A stretch of DNA of 64,000 nucleotides from Falsigemmobacter intermedius (GCF_004054105.1 NZ_SBLC01000011.1:1-64000), one strand, 5' to 3'; positions 17,619 through 27,585 are shown, counted from the first letter of the stretch. The notes: generated by a model not told the origin, from the sequence alone. A program made the numbers and translations.

Positions 17619-19394
17619 TCAGTAAGTCTCGGGCGGAAGCGCGAGGAGGCTTGCCGCGCCGTAGAGAATGCGGTCGCGCTGCAGCGCCGCTTCGGGAAGA
17701 AGATGGGCGGCGTAGAACTGCGCCACGGCAATGCGGCTTTGCAGGAAAGCGCTGTCGCCCCCGGCGCTCAGCGCAGCCTCTGCCGCCAGAAGCCCGCGGC
17801 CAAGCTGCCAGCCCGCCACCAGATTGCCCGCCAGCATCAAAAGCGGGACCGAGCCTGCCCAGGCGACATTCGGGTCACTTCCGGCCTTTTCAAGGCTGAA
17901 GCCAAGGGCATCTTCAAAGGCTTTGCGCGCCGCGCCGAGGCTGACGGCGTAATCGCGCGCCGCGCGCCCCCCCGCAGCGAGGTCGGCTTCCGTGGCTGCG
18001 ATCCTTGCGATCAGGGCACGCGCGGTGCGCCCGCTGTCCCGCAGGATCTTGCGGCCCAGAAAATCATTCGCCTGGATGGCGGTGGTGCCTTCATAGATCG
18101 GCAGAATGCGGGCGTCGCGCAGATGCTGTGCTGCACCGGTTTCTTCAATGAACCCCATGCCGCCATGGATCTGGATACCATCTGAGGCGACCTGCACGGC
18201 ATTTTCCGTGCAAAACCCCTTCACCAGCGGCACCAGCAGCTCATAAAGCGCGGCGGTCTCCGCACCCTCGCCGTGATGGGCCAGATCATTGAGCGCTGCG
18301 GCATAATAGGCCAGCGCCCGGCCACCTTCCGTCAGCGCCCGCATTTTCATCAGAAGGCGGCGGATGTCGGGGTGATGGATGATCGCCGCACTCTCGCGGG
18401 CTGAGCCGTCAACAGGGCGGCTCTGGATCCGCTCTCTCGCATAGGAGGTAGCCTGCTGCAGGGCACGCTCTGAGATCGCCACACCCTGCATGCCCACGGC
18501 AAAGCGGGCCGCGTTCATCATCACGAACATATACTCAAGCCCGCGGTTTTCTTCGCCGATCAGAAAGCCGGTGGCGCCGCCCTGATCGCCGAACTGAAGC
18601 ACGGCGGTCGGGCTCGCTTTGATGCCGAGCTTATGCTCGATCGAGGTGCAGTGAACGTCATTGCGCGTGCCGGGGTTCCCTTGCGCATCGGGCAGGAACT
18701 TCGGCACCAGAAAGAGCGAGATCCCCCGCACACCGGCCGGGGCATCCGGCGTCCGCGCCAGCACCAGATGGCAGATGTTTTCCGCCAGATCATGCTCACC
18801 ATAGGTGATGAAAATCTTGGTCCCGAACAGGCGGTAGCTGCCATCTTCGGACCGTTCCGCGCGGGTGCGCAGAAGTGCAAGGTCAGATCCCGCCTGGGGC
18901 TCGGTGAGGTTCATGGTGCCGGTCCAGGTCCCGGCGATGAGTTTGGGCAGATAAAGCGCCTTCATCTCATCGGAGCCTGCGGTCAGCAGGGCTTCAATCG
19001 CGCCGTCCGTCAGCAGTGGGCAAAGCGCGAAGCTGAGGTTAGCGGCGTTCAGCATCTCCGCCGCCGCGGCCCCGATCACCTTCGGCAGCGCCTGGCCGCC
19101 GAATTCCTCCGGGTGCGACAGCCCCGGCCAGCCCCCATCCACATAGGCCTTCCAAGCCTCTTTGAAGCCCGCGCTGGTCGTGACCTCTCCGGCCTCCCAG
19201 GTGGAGGGTGCCCGGTCGGCGGGCGCGTTCAGCGGCGCGATCACTTCTTCGCAAAGCCGCCCCGTTTCGGTCAGAACCGCGCGGGCGGTCTCAGGGTCAG
19301 CGGCCTCAAGGCCCGGGCGCTGCGACAGCGCGGTGATCCCGGCAATATGCTCAAGGGTGAAGAGGACCTCTTCCAGAGGGGCTTTGTAGCTCAT
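17619..19394 (-). CDS. acyl-CoA dehydrogenase, DmdC-type (3-methylmercaptopropionyl-CoA dehydrogenase-like)
   Basis: FAD-dependent dehydrogenase introducing a 2,3-double bond into an acyl-CoA. At 591 residues it is much longer than ordinary acyl-CoA dehydrogenases (about 380) and fits the DmdC/AidB-like branch. The N-terminal MSYKAPLEEVLFTLEHIAG segment is typical of that branch. The core carries MNLTEPQAGSDLALLRTRA, KIFITYGEHDL, MMNAARFAVGMQG, IHGGMGFIEETGAAQHLRDARILPIYEGTTAIQANDFLGRK read in parts, and a C-terminal helical extension. In Ruegeria such a protein acts between DmdB and DmdD. It is transcribed just before the crotonase gene. Confidence 0.9.
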   Translation of the reverse strand: MSYKAPLEEVLFTLEHIAGITALSQRPGLEAADPETARAVLTETGRLCEEVIAPLNAPADRAPSTWEAGEVTTSAGFKEAWKAYVDGGWPGLSHPEEFGGQALPKVIGAAAAEMLNAANLSFALCPLLTDGAIEALLTAGSDEMKALYLPKLIAGTWTGTMNLTEPQAGSDLALLRTRAERSEDGSYRLFGTKIFITYGEHDLAENICHLVLARTPDAPAGVRGISLFLVPKFLPDAQGNPGTRNDVHCTSIEHKLGIKASPTAVLQFGDQGGATGFLIGEENRGLEYMFVMMNAARFAVGMQGVAISERALQQATSYARERIQSRPVDGSARESAAIIHHPDIRRLLMKMRALTEGGRALAYYAAALNDLAHHGEGAETAALYELLVPLVKGFCTENAVQVASDGIQIHGGMGFIEETGAAQHLRDARILPIYEGTTAIQANDFLGRKILRDSGRTARALIARIAATEADLAAGGRAARDYAVSLGAARKAFEDALGFSLEKAGSDPNVAWAGSVPLLMLAGNLVAGWQLGRGLLAAEAALSAGGDSAFLQSRIAVAQFYAAHLLPEAALQRDRILYGAASLLALPPETY

Positions 19395-19448
19395 GCGCAG
19401 GCTCCATGGTTCCGGTGGAAAGGCTAGCGGTGATCCCCGCCGGATGAT

Positions 19449-20537
19449 ATGGCAGGAGGGGACAGGGATTTTGCAAATATGGCCAACATTGAGGAAAGAT
19501 CCGACCCCGTCCTGCGGGTTGTGGCGGCAGACTCCGCATATCTCGCCACGCTCTCGGCGGATTTCATCGCCGAATGGCTCGCTGCGCTGCAGCGGCTTTT
19601 GTCGGCTGCGGAGTTGAACGCGGTCCTGCGCGAAGCCGCGATTTCAGGCCGTGAGGCCCGGGTCAGCCATGACCAGGTCGTGCGGCTTTACCGCGCCGTG
19701 GTGGCGCGCAGCGGCGATGAAATGATGGGGCTCTGGTCGCGGCCCGTGCGGCGGGGGGCATTGAAGTACCTCTGCACCGTGGTGCTGGAGGCGCAGACGC
19801 TGGGCGGCGCGCTGCACCGCTTTGCTCAGTTCTGGAACCTGCTTCTTGATGATGTGCAACTCTCGCAGCCGCGGCCCGGAGTTCTGCGGATGACGCCGCT
19901 CAGCGCGGGCCTGAACCGTTTTGCGCAGATGCTGCTTTTGAAGCTCAGCCACGGCATTTTATCCTGGCTTGCGGGACAGGAACTGCCTCTGCGCGACGTC
20001 CGCCTGCCCTTTGATCGCCCGGGCTTTGCGGCAGATTACGCGGTGATCTTTCCGGCCCCCGTGCACTTCGCAGCGGATTTTGCGGAACTGCAGTTCGCGC
20101 CCGGCGTCGCCGCCCTGCCCGTCACCCGTGTGCATCACGATCTGAGCGGCTTTCTGGCCCGCGCCCCGCGGGACTGGATTTTCACCCGCCATGTCGCCCA
20201 TGCACTGCATCTGCGCCTGCGGGCGGTGCTGCATGAACGCCTGGCCGACGACCCCGGTCTGGGAGAGGCGGCGCGTCATCTGGGACTTTCGGCCCGCACC
20301 CTCTCGCGCCACCTGGCAGGAGAGGGGCAAAGTTTTCAGGCGATCAAAGATGATCTGCGCCGCGATATCGCGCTGCGCGATCTTGGCGGCAGTCTGAAGC
20401 CCATTGAGACCATCGCCTGGGAGCTGGGGTTCAGCTCCCTCGCGGTCTTTTCACGGGCCTTCCGCGCCTGGACCGGAGAGACTCCGGCGGCCTGTCGCCG
20501 CCGGATGCAGGGCCGCGCTCAGCCGGTGGTGAAATAG
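19449..20537 (+). CDS. AraC-family transcriptional regulator
   Basis: A 362-residue DNA-binding regulator. Residues 20-210 form the N-terminal effector domain seen in OruR/ArgR-type AraC proteins. The C-terminal double helix-turn-helix (about 250-350) shows LGEAARHLGLSARTLSRHLAGEGQSF and TIAWELGFSSLAVFSRAFRAWTGETPAACRR, read in parts. It is divergent from the DmdC-like gene with a 54-nt gap, and its 3' end overlaps the acyl-CoA ligase gene by 19 nt. It probably controls these acyl-CoA genes. The start is uncertain: an ATG at 19479 is also possible and neither has an ideal ribosome site. Confidence 0.88.
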   Translation: MAGGDRDFANMANIEERSDPVLRVVAADSAYLATLSADFIAEWLAALQRLLSAAELNAVLREAAISGREARVSHDQVVRLYRAVVARSGDEMMGLWSRPVRRGALKYLCTVVLEAQTLGGALHRFAQFWNLLLDDVQLSQPRPGVLRMTPLSAGLNRFAQMLLLKLSHGILSWLAGQELPLRDVRLPFDRPGFAADYAVIFPAPVHFAADFAELQFAPGVAALPVTRVHHDLSGFLARAPRDWIFTRHVAHALHLRLRAVLHERLADDPGLGEAARHLGLSARTLSRHLAGEGQSFQAIKDDLRRDIALRDLGGSLKPIETIAWELGFSSLAVFSRAFRAWTGETPAACRRRMQGRAQPVVK

Positions 20538-22156
20538 CCTGCAAGATCTTTGCGCAGGTCTTTTTTCGAGATTTTCCCCGTGGCCGTCATCGGAATGGCG
20601 GCAACAAAGGCCACATCTTCGGGCACCTGCCATTTTGCCATGCGGGCGGCAACGGCTTCGCGCACGGCGTCCGCCGTCACCTCAGCCCCCTCTTTTCTGA
20701 CGACCACCAGCAGCGGGCGCTCATCCCATTTCGGATGGGGAACGGCAATGGCGGCCGCCATGGCCACGCCCGGACAGGCAAGCGCTGCATTTTCCAGATC
20801 AATCGAGGAAATCCACTCGCCCCCCGATTTAATCAGGTCTTTGGTGCGGTCGACGATGGTCAGATCGCCCTCAGGCGAGATCCGCGCCACATCGCCGGTG
20901 CGGAACCAGCCGTCGTTGTCAAAGGCTTGGGCCGAATGCTGCGGGGCGTTGAAATAGCCCGAGATCACGCCGGGCCCCCGCACCAGCAGTTCGCCCGTCG
21001 CCTCATCATCACGCGGCAGGCTGCGGCCCTCTTCATCGACGATCTTCAGGTCGATCCCGAAAATGCGCTTACCCTGGGGCGTGGCATTCTTCACCCGCTC
21101 TGTCCGGTCATGGCCGGCCCTCGGGCGGGTGGTGGTGCCGATAGGGCTCATCTCGGTCATGCCCCAGCCATGGATGGTGCGCAGCCCGAAGTCTTCGAGC
21201 ATCTCAATCATCGCAGGCGCCACGGCTGAGCCGCCGATCAGCAGCATTTCAAGGGCTTTTGGCTTGCGGCCCTGCTTTTGCATCTCGGCAATCAATCCCT
21301 GCCAGATCGTCGGCACCCCCCAGGCGGCAGTGGTGGCGGTGCCCTCCATCAGCTGAAAGAGCGAGGCGCCGTCAAGCTTCGGCCCCGGAAAGATCAGATC
21401 GGTACCGGTCAGCGGGGCCGAATAGGGCAGCCCCCAGGCATTGACGTGAAAGAGCGGCACCACCGGCAGCACGCGCGCACCCTCTCCATAGCTTTGCGGC
21501 ACCGCCAGAACAGAGCCGAAGGCATGCATCAGCGTCGAGCGGTGCGAGTAAAGCGCGCCTTTCGGATCGCCCGTCGTCCCGGAGGTATAGCAAAGCGCCG
21601 AGGCCGCATCTTCGGGAAGTTCCGGCCAGTCAAAGGTGTCAGAGCCACCCTCCAGCAGGCTTTCATAGGCCAGACAGTCCGGCCCTGCGCCTTCAGGCCG
21701 ATGCGCCTCATCCGAGAGAAAGACCTGACGGATGCCTTTGGGCATTTTGTCGGAAAGCGCCCTGACCAGCGGCGCGAAGGTCAGATCGAAGAAGATCGCT
21801 TTGTCTTCGGCATGGTTCATGATCCAGGCGATCTGCTCGGGGAAGAGCCGCGGGTTGATCGTATGGCAGACCGCACCGATCCCGGCGATGGCGTAGTAAA
21901 GCTCAAAATGCCGGTAGCCGTTCCAGGCCAGCGTCGCCACCCGGTCGCCGGGGCCGATGCCGAGCGCGCGCAGCCCATGCGCCAGACGCGCAATCCGGAC
22001 CCAGGCTTCGGCATAGCTGTAGTCATGCAGCCCGCCTTCGACCGTGGCTGAGATGATCCGCCGCTCGCCATAGACATCGGCCGCGTAATCCATCACCGCC
22101 GGAATTGAGAGCGGGCGATTCATCATCTGCCCCATAATCACCGACCCTGCCGTCAT
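20519..22156 (-). CDS. acyl-CoA ligase (AMP-forming), DmdB-like
   Basis: Adenylate-forming enzyme of 545 residues that activates a carboxylic acid to its CoA thioester. The P-loop-like A3 motif is LCYTSGTTGDPKGALYSH. GWGMTEMSPIGTT is the A5 region, WFRTGDVARISPEGDL is A7, and DRTKDLIKSGGEWISSIDLE is A8. The final PMTATGKISKKDLR holds the catalytic Lys. GQMMNRPLSIPAVMDYA at the start and the overall pattern resemble methylmercaptopropionate-CoA ligase DmdB. ATG 22156 follows an ideal GGGAGG site; the frame extends 23 codons further. Its 3' end overlaps the AraC gene. Confidence 0.92.
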   Translation of the reverse strand: MTAGSVIMGQMMNRPLSIPAVMDYAADVYGERRIISATVEGGLHDYSYAEAWVRIARLAHGLRALGIGPGDRVATLAWNGYRHFELYYAIAGIGAVCHTINPRLFPEQIAWIMNHAEDKAIFFDLTFAPLVRALSDKMPKGIRQVFLSDEAHRPEGAGPDCLAYESLLEGGSDTFDWPELPEDAASALCYTSGTTGDPKGALYSHRSTLMHAFGSVLAVPQSYGEGARVLPVVPLFHVNAWGLPYSAPLTGTDLIFPGPKLDGASLFQLMEGTATTAAWGVPTIWQGLIAEMQKQGRKPKALEMLLIGGSAVAPAMIEMLEDFGLRTIHGWGMTEMSPIGTTTRPRAGHDRTERVKNATPQGKRIFGIDLKIVDEEGRSLPRDDEATGELLVRGPGVISGYFNAPQHSAQAFDNDGWFRTGDVARISPEGDLTIVDRTKDLIKSGGEWISSIDLENAALACPGVAMAAAIAVPHPKWDERPLLVVVRKEGAEVTADAVREAVAARMAKWQVPEDVAFVAAIPMTATGKISKKDLRKDLAGYFTTG

Positions 22157-22255
22157 TGCTGCCTCCCTCGTCTGACACAGCGCCATCGGAGCCAGTCGGG
22201 CGGCATTTCGCAAGAATAACCTCACGGCACATCTGCGGCGCGGTCAGAAAAGAGA

Positions 22256-22289
22256 AAGATCCGGCGAAAGCAGTGCTTCGCCGGATCTT
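22256..22289 (-). terminator. terminator of the livKHMGF operon
   Basis: An 11-bp stem (22258-22268 with 22277-22287, GATCCGGCGAA arms) is followed on the minus strand by TTTCTCTTTT. It lies about 50 nt past the livF stop. Confidence 0.85.
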
Positions 22290-22337
22290 ACCTCAGAGGC
22301 GGTGGGAAGGGGACCGCTGCCGCTGAGGATTGCGGTC

Positions 22338-23051
22338 TCAGATGGCCAGATAGCGGTTTCTGAGTTCGGCATCGGCCAGAAGTTCGGCGGCCGAGCCTTC
22401 AAAGGCAAGTTCTCCGGTATCAAGGATCACGGCGCGGTCGGCCATTTTCAGCGCGGCCACGGCGTTCTGCTCGACGATGATCGTGGTGATGCCGGATTTC
22501 TTGATGTCTTGGACGATGTGTTCGATCTCTTCGACGATCACCGGGGCCAGCCCCTCATAGGGCTCATCCAGCAGCAGAAGTTTCACCTCCCGCGCCAGGG
22601 CCCGGGCCACGGCCAGCATCTGCTGCTCGCCCCCGGAAAGGGTTACCCCCTCCTGCTGGCGACGCTCTGCCAGACGCGGAAAATGGCTGTAGATCTGCTC
22701 AAGCGACCAGCCTTTGTTCGGCGCGACCTGGCTCAGGATCAGGTTTTCCTCGACCGTCATGCCCGGAATGATCCGGCGGTCTTCGGGCACCAGCTGGATG
22801 CCCGCCTGGCTTGCCTGCCAGGATTTCATCGCATGAACCGGCTGACCTTCGAGCCAGATTTCGCCCCGCGTCATGCCCGGATTATCGGCGCGCGCAATGG
22901 TGCGCAGGGTGGAGGTTTTGCCCGCCCCGTTGCGGCCCAGAAGGGCAAGAACCTCGCCCTTATTTACCTTCATCGAGACGCCCTGAACGATGTAGCTTTC
23001 GCCGTAATAGGCATGCACGTCGCGCAGTTCAAAAAAGACGTCACTGCTCAT
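22338..23051 (-). CDS. livF: branched-chain amino acid-type ABC transporter ATPase LivF
   Basis: Cytoplasmic ATPase of 237 residues energising the LivHM permease. Walker A is GRNGAGKTS (39-47), the signature is LSGGEQQ (138-144), and Walker B is LLLLDEP (about 158-164) followed by YEGLAP, the LivF-specific sequence. It is the last gene of a five-gene operon and overlaps livG by 4 nt. Confidence 0.93.
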   Translation of the reverse strand: MSSDVFFELRDVHAYYGESYIVQGVSMKVNKGEVLALLGRNGAGKTSTLRTIARADNPGMTRGEIWLEGQPVHAMKSWQASQAGIQLVPEDRRIIPGMTVEENLILSQVAPNKGWSLEQIYSHFPRLAERRQQEGVTLSGGEQQMLAVARALAREVKLLLLDEPYEGLAPVIVEEIEHIVQDIKKSGITTIIVEQNAVAALKMADRAVILDTGELAFEGSAAELLADAELRNRYLAI

Positions 23052-23818
23052 TCGCTGTGCCCCCCGAGATAGGCTTTCTTCACATCCGGATTGACCCGGA
23101 TGTCCTCGGGCAGCCCCTGGGCGATGATCCGCCCCTGGGCCAGCACCGAGATTTTATCGGCCAGCGAGAACACCACATGCATGTCATGCTCAATGATGAC
23201 CTTGGTCATGCCGCGGCTTTTGATCTTCTTCAGAAGATCAATCGTGGTGTTGGTGTCATGGCGCGACATCCCCGCCGTCGGCTCATCGAGCAGCAGCAGG
23301 CGCGGGTGCTGGATCAGACACATGCAAAGTTCCAGCCGCCGCTTGTCCCCGCGTGAGAGCGCCCCTGCGTGATCGTGACGCCGCTCCCACATGCCGAAGT
23401 CCTGCAAAAGATGCTCTGCCTCAGCCCGGATTTCATCTTCGCGCGAGGTGGTGCGGAACATCGACAGCTTGAAAGCCCCGTCGCGGCGCGCAAAGGCGGG
23501 CGCCATGACGTTGTGCAGCACCGAGAGATCCGCGAAAATCTCGGGCGTCTGAAACACGCGGGAAATGCCGAGCTGGTTGATCTCATGGGGCGCCTTACCG
23601 GTCAGCACGGTGCCGTCAAAGATCACCGCACCTGAGGTCGGCGGGATGCGCCCGATGATGACATTCAGCAGCGTCGATTTGCCCGCGCCGTTCGGCCCGA
23701 TGATGGCATGGGTTTTGCCCTCTTCGATCTGCAGATCGATGTCAGACAATGCCCGAAGACCGCCGAAGTTTTTGAACACATCCGCCGCGTGAAGGACGAT
23801 ATTGGGAGTGGTGCTCAT
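23048..23818 (-). CDS. livG: branched-chain amino acid-type ABC transporter ATPase LivG
   Basis: Second ATPase of the transporter, 256 residues. Walker A is GPNGAGKST (41-49) and Walker B is [12 protein letters not shown] (174-185), the LivG-type sequence. The signature is an unusual LSRGDKR (154-160) instead of LSHGxQR, as in some urea/amide-type LivG relatives. It overlaps livF and livM by 4 nt each, indicating translational coupling. Confidence 0.92.
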   Translation of the reverse strand: MSTTPNIVLHAADVFKNFGGLRALSDIDLQIEEGKTHAIIGPNGAGKSTLLNVIIGRIPPTSGAVIFDGTVLTGKAPHEINQLGISRVFQTPEIFADLSVLHNVMAPAFARRDGAFKLSMFRTTSREDEIRAEAEHLLQDFGMWERRHDHAGALSRGDKRRLELCMCLIQHPRLLLLDEPTAGMSRHDTNTTIDLLKKIKSRGMTKVIIEHDMHVVFSLADKISVLAQGRIIAQGLPEDIRVNPDVKKAYLGGHSE

Positions 23819-24933
23819 TTCTTATCCCCCCCTTTGCGGCCAAAGCGCGCCATGAGTTTCTGCCACCCTTCCACCAGGCCACCCGGCAGGAAGACCACGA
23901 TGAAGACAAAGAGCAGACCCAGCGTCAGGTGCCAGCCCTCGCCCACAAATTTTGAGGCCACGGTGACGATGACGTTCTGCAGACCATCGGGCAGGAAATC
24001 GAAGGTCTGATTGAGGATGTTTTTGTTGATGGCCGAGAAGATGTTTTCAAAATACTCGATCACCCAGGCCCCGATCACCGGCCCGATCAGCGTGCCGACA
24101 CCGCCCAGAATGGTCATCAGAACGATATTCCCGGATTCCGTCCAGCGCATCCGCTCCGCCCCGGCGATGGGGTCGGTGACGGCCAGAAGCCCCCCGGCCA
24201 GCCCCGCGAACATGCCTGAGATTACAAAGGCGGCCAGCGTGTAGGGCTTGGTGTTAAAGCCCGTGTAGATCATCCGGGTCTGGTTCGATTTGATCCCGCG
24301 CAGAGCCAGGCCAAAGGGCGAGGCAAAGATCTTCTGCGCGATAAAGAACGCAAGGATCAGCAGCACGGCACAGAGATAGAAGCCGGTATAGCCGCTCATC
24401 GGAACGCCGAGCAGCGTCGGTGAGGGCAGCCCTTCGGCCCCGACATGGGCCGCACCAAAGGCGCTGTCGATAATGCGCGGGTCATTGCGGGTCAGAAGCA
24501 GGCCGGTTTCGCCATTGGTGATGGGGGTCAGCACCGAATAGGCGAGGCTGTAGCTCATCTGCGCAAAAGCCAGCGTCAGGATCGAGAAGTAGATCCCCGT
24601 CCGGCGCAGCGAGAAAAAGCCGATGACCAGGGCAAAGAGACCCGAAAGGATCACCGCAAAGATCATGGCCGGCAGGATGTCCATGGTCAGCAGTTTGAAA
24701 GACCAGACGGCCGTATAACTGCCCACCCCAAGGAAGGCGGCGTGACCGAAGGAGAGATATCCGGTCAGGCCAAAGAGGATGTTGAAGCCGATGGCAAAGA
24801 TCGCATAGATCGCGAATTTCTGCATCAGGCCCGGGTAAGCCGCGCCCAGCGGCGTCAGCCAGATCGGCATCAGCAGCACCACGGCCGCGAAAGCCAACAG
24901 TTTCAGCCGGTCAGTTCTGGAGAGGTAAAACAT
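23815..24933 (-). CDS. livM: branched-chain amino acid-type ABC permease LivM
   Basis: Inner-membrane permease of 372 residues with about ten TM helices. [22 protein letters not shown] is the conserved LivM segment, and [13 protein letters not shown] precedes the last helices. A long periplasmic-type insertion (residues 150-190, [14 protein letters not shown]) is larger than in LivM of E. coli. It lies between livH (1-nt gap) and livG (4-nt overlap) and forms a heterodimer with LivH. Confidence 0.92.
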   Translation of the reverse strand: MFYLSRTDRLKLLAFAAVVLLMPIWLTPLGAAYPGLMQKFAIYAIFAIGFNILFGLTGYLSFGHAAFLGVGSYTAVWSFKLLTMDILPAMIFAVILSGLFALVIGFFSLRRTGIYFSILTLAFAQMSYSLAYSVLTPITNGETGLLLTRNDPRIIDSAFGAAHVGAEGLPSPTLLGVPMSGYTGFYLCAVLLILAFFIAQKIFASPFGLALRGIKSNQTRMIYTGFNTKPYTLAAFVISGMFAGLAGGLLAVTDPIAGAERMRWTESGNIVLMTILGGVGTLIGPVIGAWVIEYFENIFSAINKNILNQTFDFLPDGLQNVIVTVASKFVGEGWHLTLGLLFVFIVVFLPGGLVEGWQKLMARFGRKGGDKK

Positions 24934-24934
24934 C

Positions 24935-25963
24935 TCAGCTCTCCATCACACCGCGCCGGCCCATCAGACCACGGGGGCGCACAAGAAGAATGACAACGGC
25001 GACAAGATAGATGATGACCTGGTCAATGCCGGGGATCAGGGATTTCACTTCCGTCATCGAAGCGAAACTCTGCAGGATGCCGAGAAGGAAACCCGCCAGC
25101 ACCGCACCGGGCAGAGAGCCCATGCCGCCCACAACCACCACGACGAAGCTTAAGACCAGAAAATCCATGCCGATCTGATAGTTTGGCGGCAGCAGCGGCG
25201 TATACATCGCGCCTGCAACACCCGCCACCACGGCGGCCAGACCAAAGACCACGGTGAAGCGCTTGTCGATGTCGATGCCCAGGAAGCCCACCGTCTCACG
25301 GTCAGCCATACCGGCGCGGACCACCATCCCGAAGGTCGTGAAGCGCAGGAAGGCAAAGACGCCCGCAATCACCGCCAGCGCGAAGAACAGATAGATCATC
25401 CGCCACCAGGGATAGGTGAGCGCACCCGGCTCCATCCCGATCCAGCGGCCGATATCCGCGGCCGAGCGCAGCGCGTTCGGGATCGGCTGCGGCCAGGGGT
25501 TGGGGCCAAAGCCTGCTTTCACGATCTCACCGATCACGATGGCCAGACCAAAGGTCACCAGGATCTGCTCGGCATGGGTGCGTTTGTAGAAATGCCGGAT
25601 CAGCCCGCGCTCCATGCCGATGCCGATGGCCAGCATGACGGGAATGGTCATCAGGATCGACAGCGGCACCGAGTAATCGACGATCACCGTGCCCCAGCTG
25701 CCCAGCCAGTCCTGCACGATCGGGGTGCGGATCTCCAGCGGCTGGCCCCAGGGGGACAGTTTTGTCGGATCAGTGGTGACGGTTTCGATGGTTATGAGAG
25801 CGCGGAAGGCGACCGCACAAAAGCAGCCCAGCATAAACAGGGCGCCATGTGCAAAGTTCACCACGCCCAAAGTGCCGAAAACCAGCGTCAGACCAAGAGC
25901 GATCAGGGCATAGGCCCCGCCCTTGTCGAGCCCGTTCAGCAATTGCGCAAGAAAGGCGTTCAT
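24935..25963 (-). CDS. livH: branched-chain amino acid-type ABC permease LivH
   Basis: Inner-membrane permease of 342 residues. [36 protein letters not shown] is the diagnostic LivH opening, read in parts. A cytoplasmic loop region and [21 protein letters not shown] follow. ATG 25963 is chosen because GGGGGGGAGA stands just upstream; the frame extends 16 codons further. An insertion at residues 75-115 ([19 protein letters not shown]) is longer than in classic LivH. The long linkers in both permeases suggest a substrate class other than Leu/Ile/Val. Confidence 0.92.
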   Translation of the reverse strand: MNAFLAQLLNGLDKGGAYALIALGLTLVFGTLGVVNFAHGALFMLGCFCAVAFRALITIETVTTDPTKLSPWGQPLEIRTPIVQDWLGSWGTVIVDYSVPLSILMTIPVMLAIGIGMERGLIRHFYKRTHAEQILVTFGLAIVIGEIVKAGFGPNPWPQPIPNALRSAADIGRWIGMEPGALTYPWWRMIYLFFALAVIAGVFAFLRFTTFGMVVRAGMADRETVGFLGIDIDKRFTVVFGLAAVVAGVAGAMYTPLLPPNYQIGMDFLVLSFVVVVVGGMGSLPGAVLAGFLLGILQSFASMTEVKSLIPGIDQVIIYLVAVVILLVRPRGLMGRRGVMES

Positions 25964-26017
25964 TCTCCCCCCCCGGACGGGTTTCAAGACCCGGTTCTTG
26001 TGGAATGGCATTCAGAT

Positions 26018-26046
26018 CCGGGCCGGGGCTCCTCTCCCCGGCCCGG
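26018..26046 (-). terminator. intercistronic hairpin between livK and livH
   Basis: An 11-bp, almost pure GC stem (CCGGGCCGGGG with CCCCGGCCCGG, 7-nt loop) lies 15 nt after the livK stop. It has no T-run on the minus strand, so it more likely protects the 3' end of the receptor mRNA or causes partial termination. Confidence 0.65.
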
Positions 26047-26060
26047 CTGTGGGGCTCAGA

Positions 26061-27404
26061 TCAGCACTGGTTCGGCTCGTAGGGGCCAAGCTCACCGCCG
26101 AAGATCGACGGGTCATAGGTGACCTCGTCGCGGGTGGCCTTGCCGATCACATTCAGCACGTCGAATTTGCTGGTGGGATTGTCATTGCCCTGCACCACCA
26201 GAACGTCTTTGAAGCACTGGTGATCGCTGTCACGATAAAGGGTCGGGCCGATGCCAACTCCGTCAAACTCGTGACCTTCGAGCGCTTTGATGACTTCCGG
26301 CGGATAGAAGGTGCCGGCACGCTCCACCGCATCGGCGTAAAGGATGGCCTGAACATAGCCGGTGTGTGCGGCCTGTGAGGGCGGAACGCCGTAAGCCTCA
26401 CCATAGGCTTTGGTGAAGGCCTGAGTGCCCGCATCTTCCAGCGCCCAGTGCCAGTTCGAGGTGCCGATGATGCCTTTCACCGCCTCGCCCGCGCCCACAG
26501 CCATCAGTTCCGAGAACATCGGAACGACGATCTGGAAGTCTTTGCCATTGGCCTGACGGTCGCGCAGACCGAACTGCACGGCCTGGGGAAGCGAGTTCAC
26601 CATGTCGTGGCCATAGTGGTTCAGGATCAGCACGTCCGCGCCCGAGTTCAGAACCGGGGTCAGATACTGCGAGTAATCCCCAAGACCCAGCGGCGTACGC
26701 ACGGTGGCCACGGTTTCCCAGCCAAGCGCTTCAGTCGCGGCTTTGATCGATTCCTCCTGGGTCCAGCCCCAGGTGTAATCGGCGGTCAGGTGGTAGGCGC
26801 GGCGGTCTTTGCCGTAGGCATTGGCCAGATGCGGCGCGATGGCCACGCCCGACTGATAGGCATTGAAGAAATGGCGGAAGCCATAGCGGCGCTTGTCTTT
26901 GCCGGTGGTGTCATTCGAATGGGTCAGGCCCGCCATATAGATGACGCCCTTCTCCTGGCAGAGCGACTGCACCGCAATCGCCTCACCCGAGGTCACCGAG
27001 CCGGTCACCATGACCGCGCCGTCACGCTCGATCATGCGGCGTGCGCCGTCGCGGGCGGCGTCGGTGTTGGTCTGGGTGTCGCCCGAGACAAACTCGACCT
27101 TTTTGCCCAGCACGCCATTGCCCTTCAGCGACAACGGCTTGAGGGTCTCCAGCATACCGCCGCCCTCGTTGATATGCTTGACCGCAAGTTCATAGGCTTT
27201 CAGCTGCTCAAGCCCCTCTTCGGCGTAAGATCCGGTCTGCGGCACGTTGAAGCCGAAGATGATCTTGCCGGTCTTCTCGGGGCTGTTGCAGAACTCATTG
27301 GCCCATGCGCCGCGCGTAAAGAACATCGGCGAGGCCATCGTCGCCGCCGCCCCCGCACCCATGGTGCGCAAAAGCCCGCGCCGGTTCATCAGAAGTCTCG
27401 TCAC
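26061..27404 (-). CDS. ABC transporter periplasmic solute-binding protein (LivK/Peripla_BP_6 type)
   Basis: Periplasmic receptor of 447 residues, larger than LivK (about 370). The N-terminus is a twin-arginine-like signal (MNRRGLLRTMGAGAAATM, cleavage near GAWA). FGFNVPQTGSYAEEGLEQLKAYELAVKHINE, read in parts, is the type I binding-protein opening. YHLTADYTWGWTQEESIKAA and GVGIGPTLYRDSDHQ are later conserved parts. GTG 27404 follows GGAGGAAG. It is the first gene of livKHMGF and is divergent from the ScfR-type regulator. The ligand is unknown; neighbouring acyl-CoA genes suggest a short organic acid. Confidence 0.9.
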   Translation of the reverse strand: MTRLLMNRRGLLRTMGAGAAATMASPMFFTRGAWANEFCNSPEKTGKIIFGFNVPQTGSYAEEGLEQLKAYELAVKHINEGGGMLETLKPLSLKGNGVLGKKVEFVSGDTQTNTDAARDGARRMIERDGAVMVTGSVTSGEAIAVQSLCQEKGVIYMAGLTHSNDTTGKDKRRYGFRHFFNAYQSGVAIAPHLANAYGKDRRAYHLTADYTWGWTQEESIKAATEALGWETVATVRTPLGLGDYSQYLTPVLNSGADVLILNHYGHDMVNSLPQAVQFGLRDRQANGKDFQIVVPMFSELMAVGAGEAVKGIIGTSNWHWALEDAGTQAFTKAYGEAYGVPPSQAAHTGYVQAILYADAVERAGTFYPPEVIKALEGHEFDGVGIGPTLYRDSDHQCFKDVLVVQGNDNPTSKFDVLNVIGKATRDEVTYDPSIFGGELGPYEPNQC

Positions 27405-27500
27405 GTCTCTTCCTCCCTGGTTGAAACAGAGTCCTCACTCCGCCCCACAGGAGAGGCCAGCCGGGAAAGCTTCTCAATAAGAAACTGAGATTGAAGGATT

Positions 27501-27562
27501 TTTTTGTAAAGACTTTTGAAAATTGCATTCTATTCTGTAAAGAATTTACAAAACTTTACCAC
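27501..27562. promoter_or_regulatory. AT-rich divergent promoter/operator between the receptor gene and scfR
   Basis: Within GC-rich surroundings this stretch is strikingly AT-rich. It contains the palindrome TGTAAA-GAA-TTTACA (27536-27550) and a further TGTAAA at 27505-27510, 31 bp (three helical turns) away. A partly matching inverted copy (ACTTTAC) lies at 27553-27559. It is the only space between the divergent genes, so it probably holds both promoters and the ScfR operator. Confidence 0.6.
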
Positions 27563-27585
27563 TCCTCTCAGTAAGGCAAAGCCCT

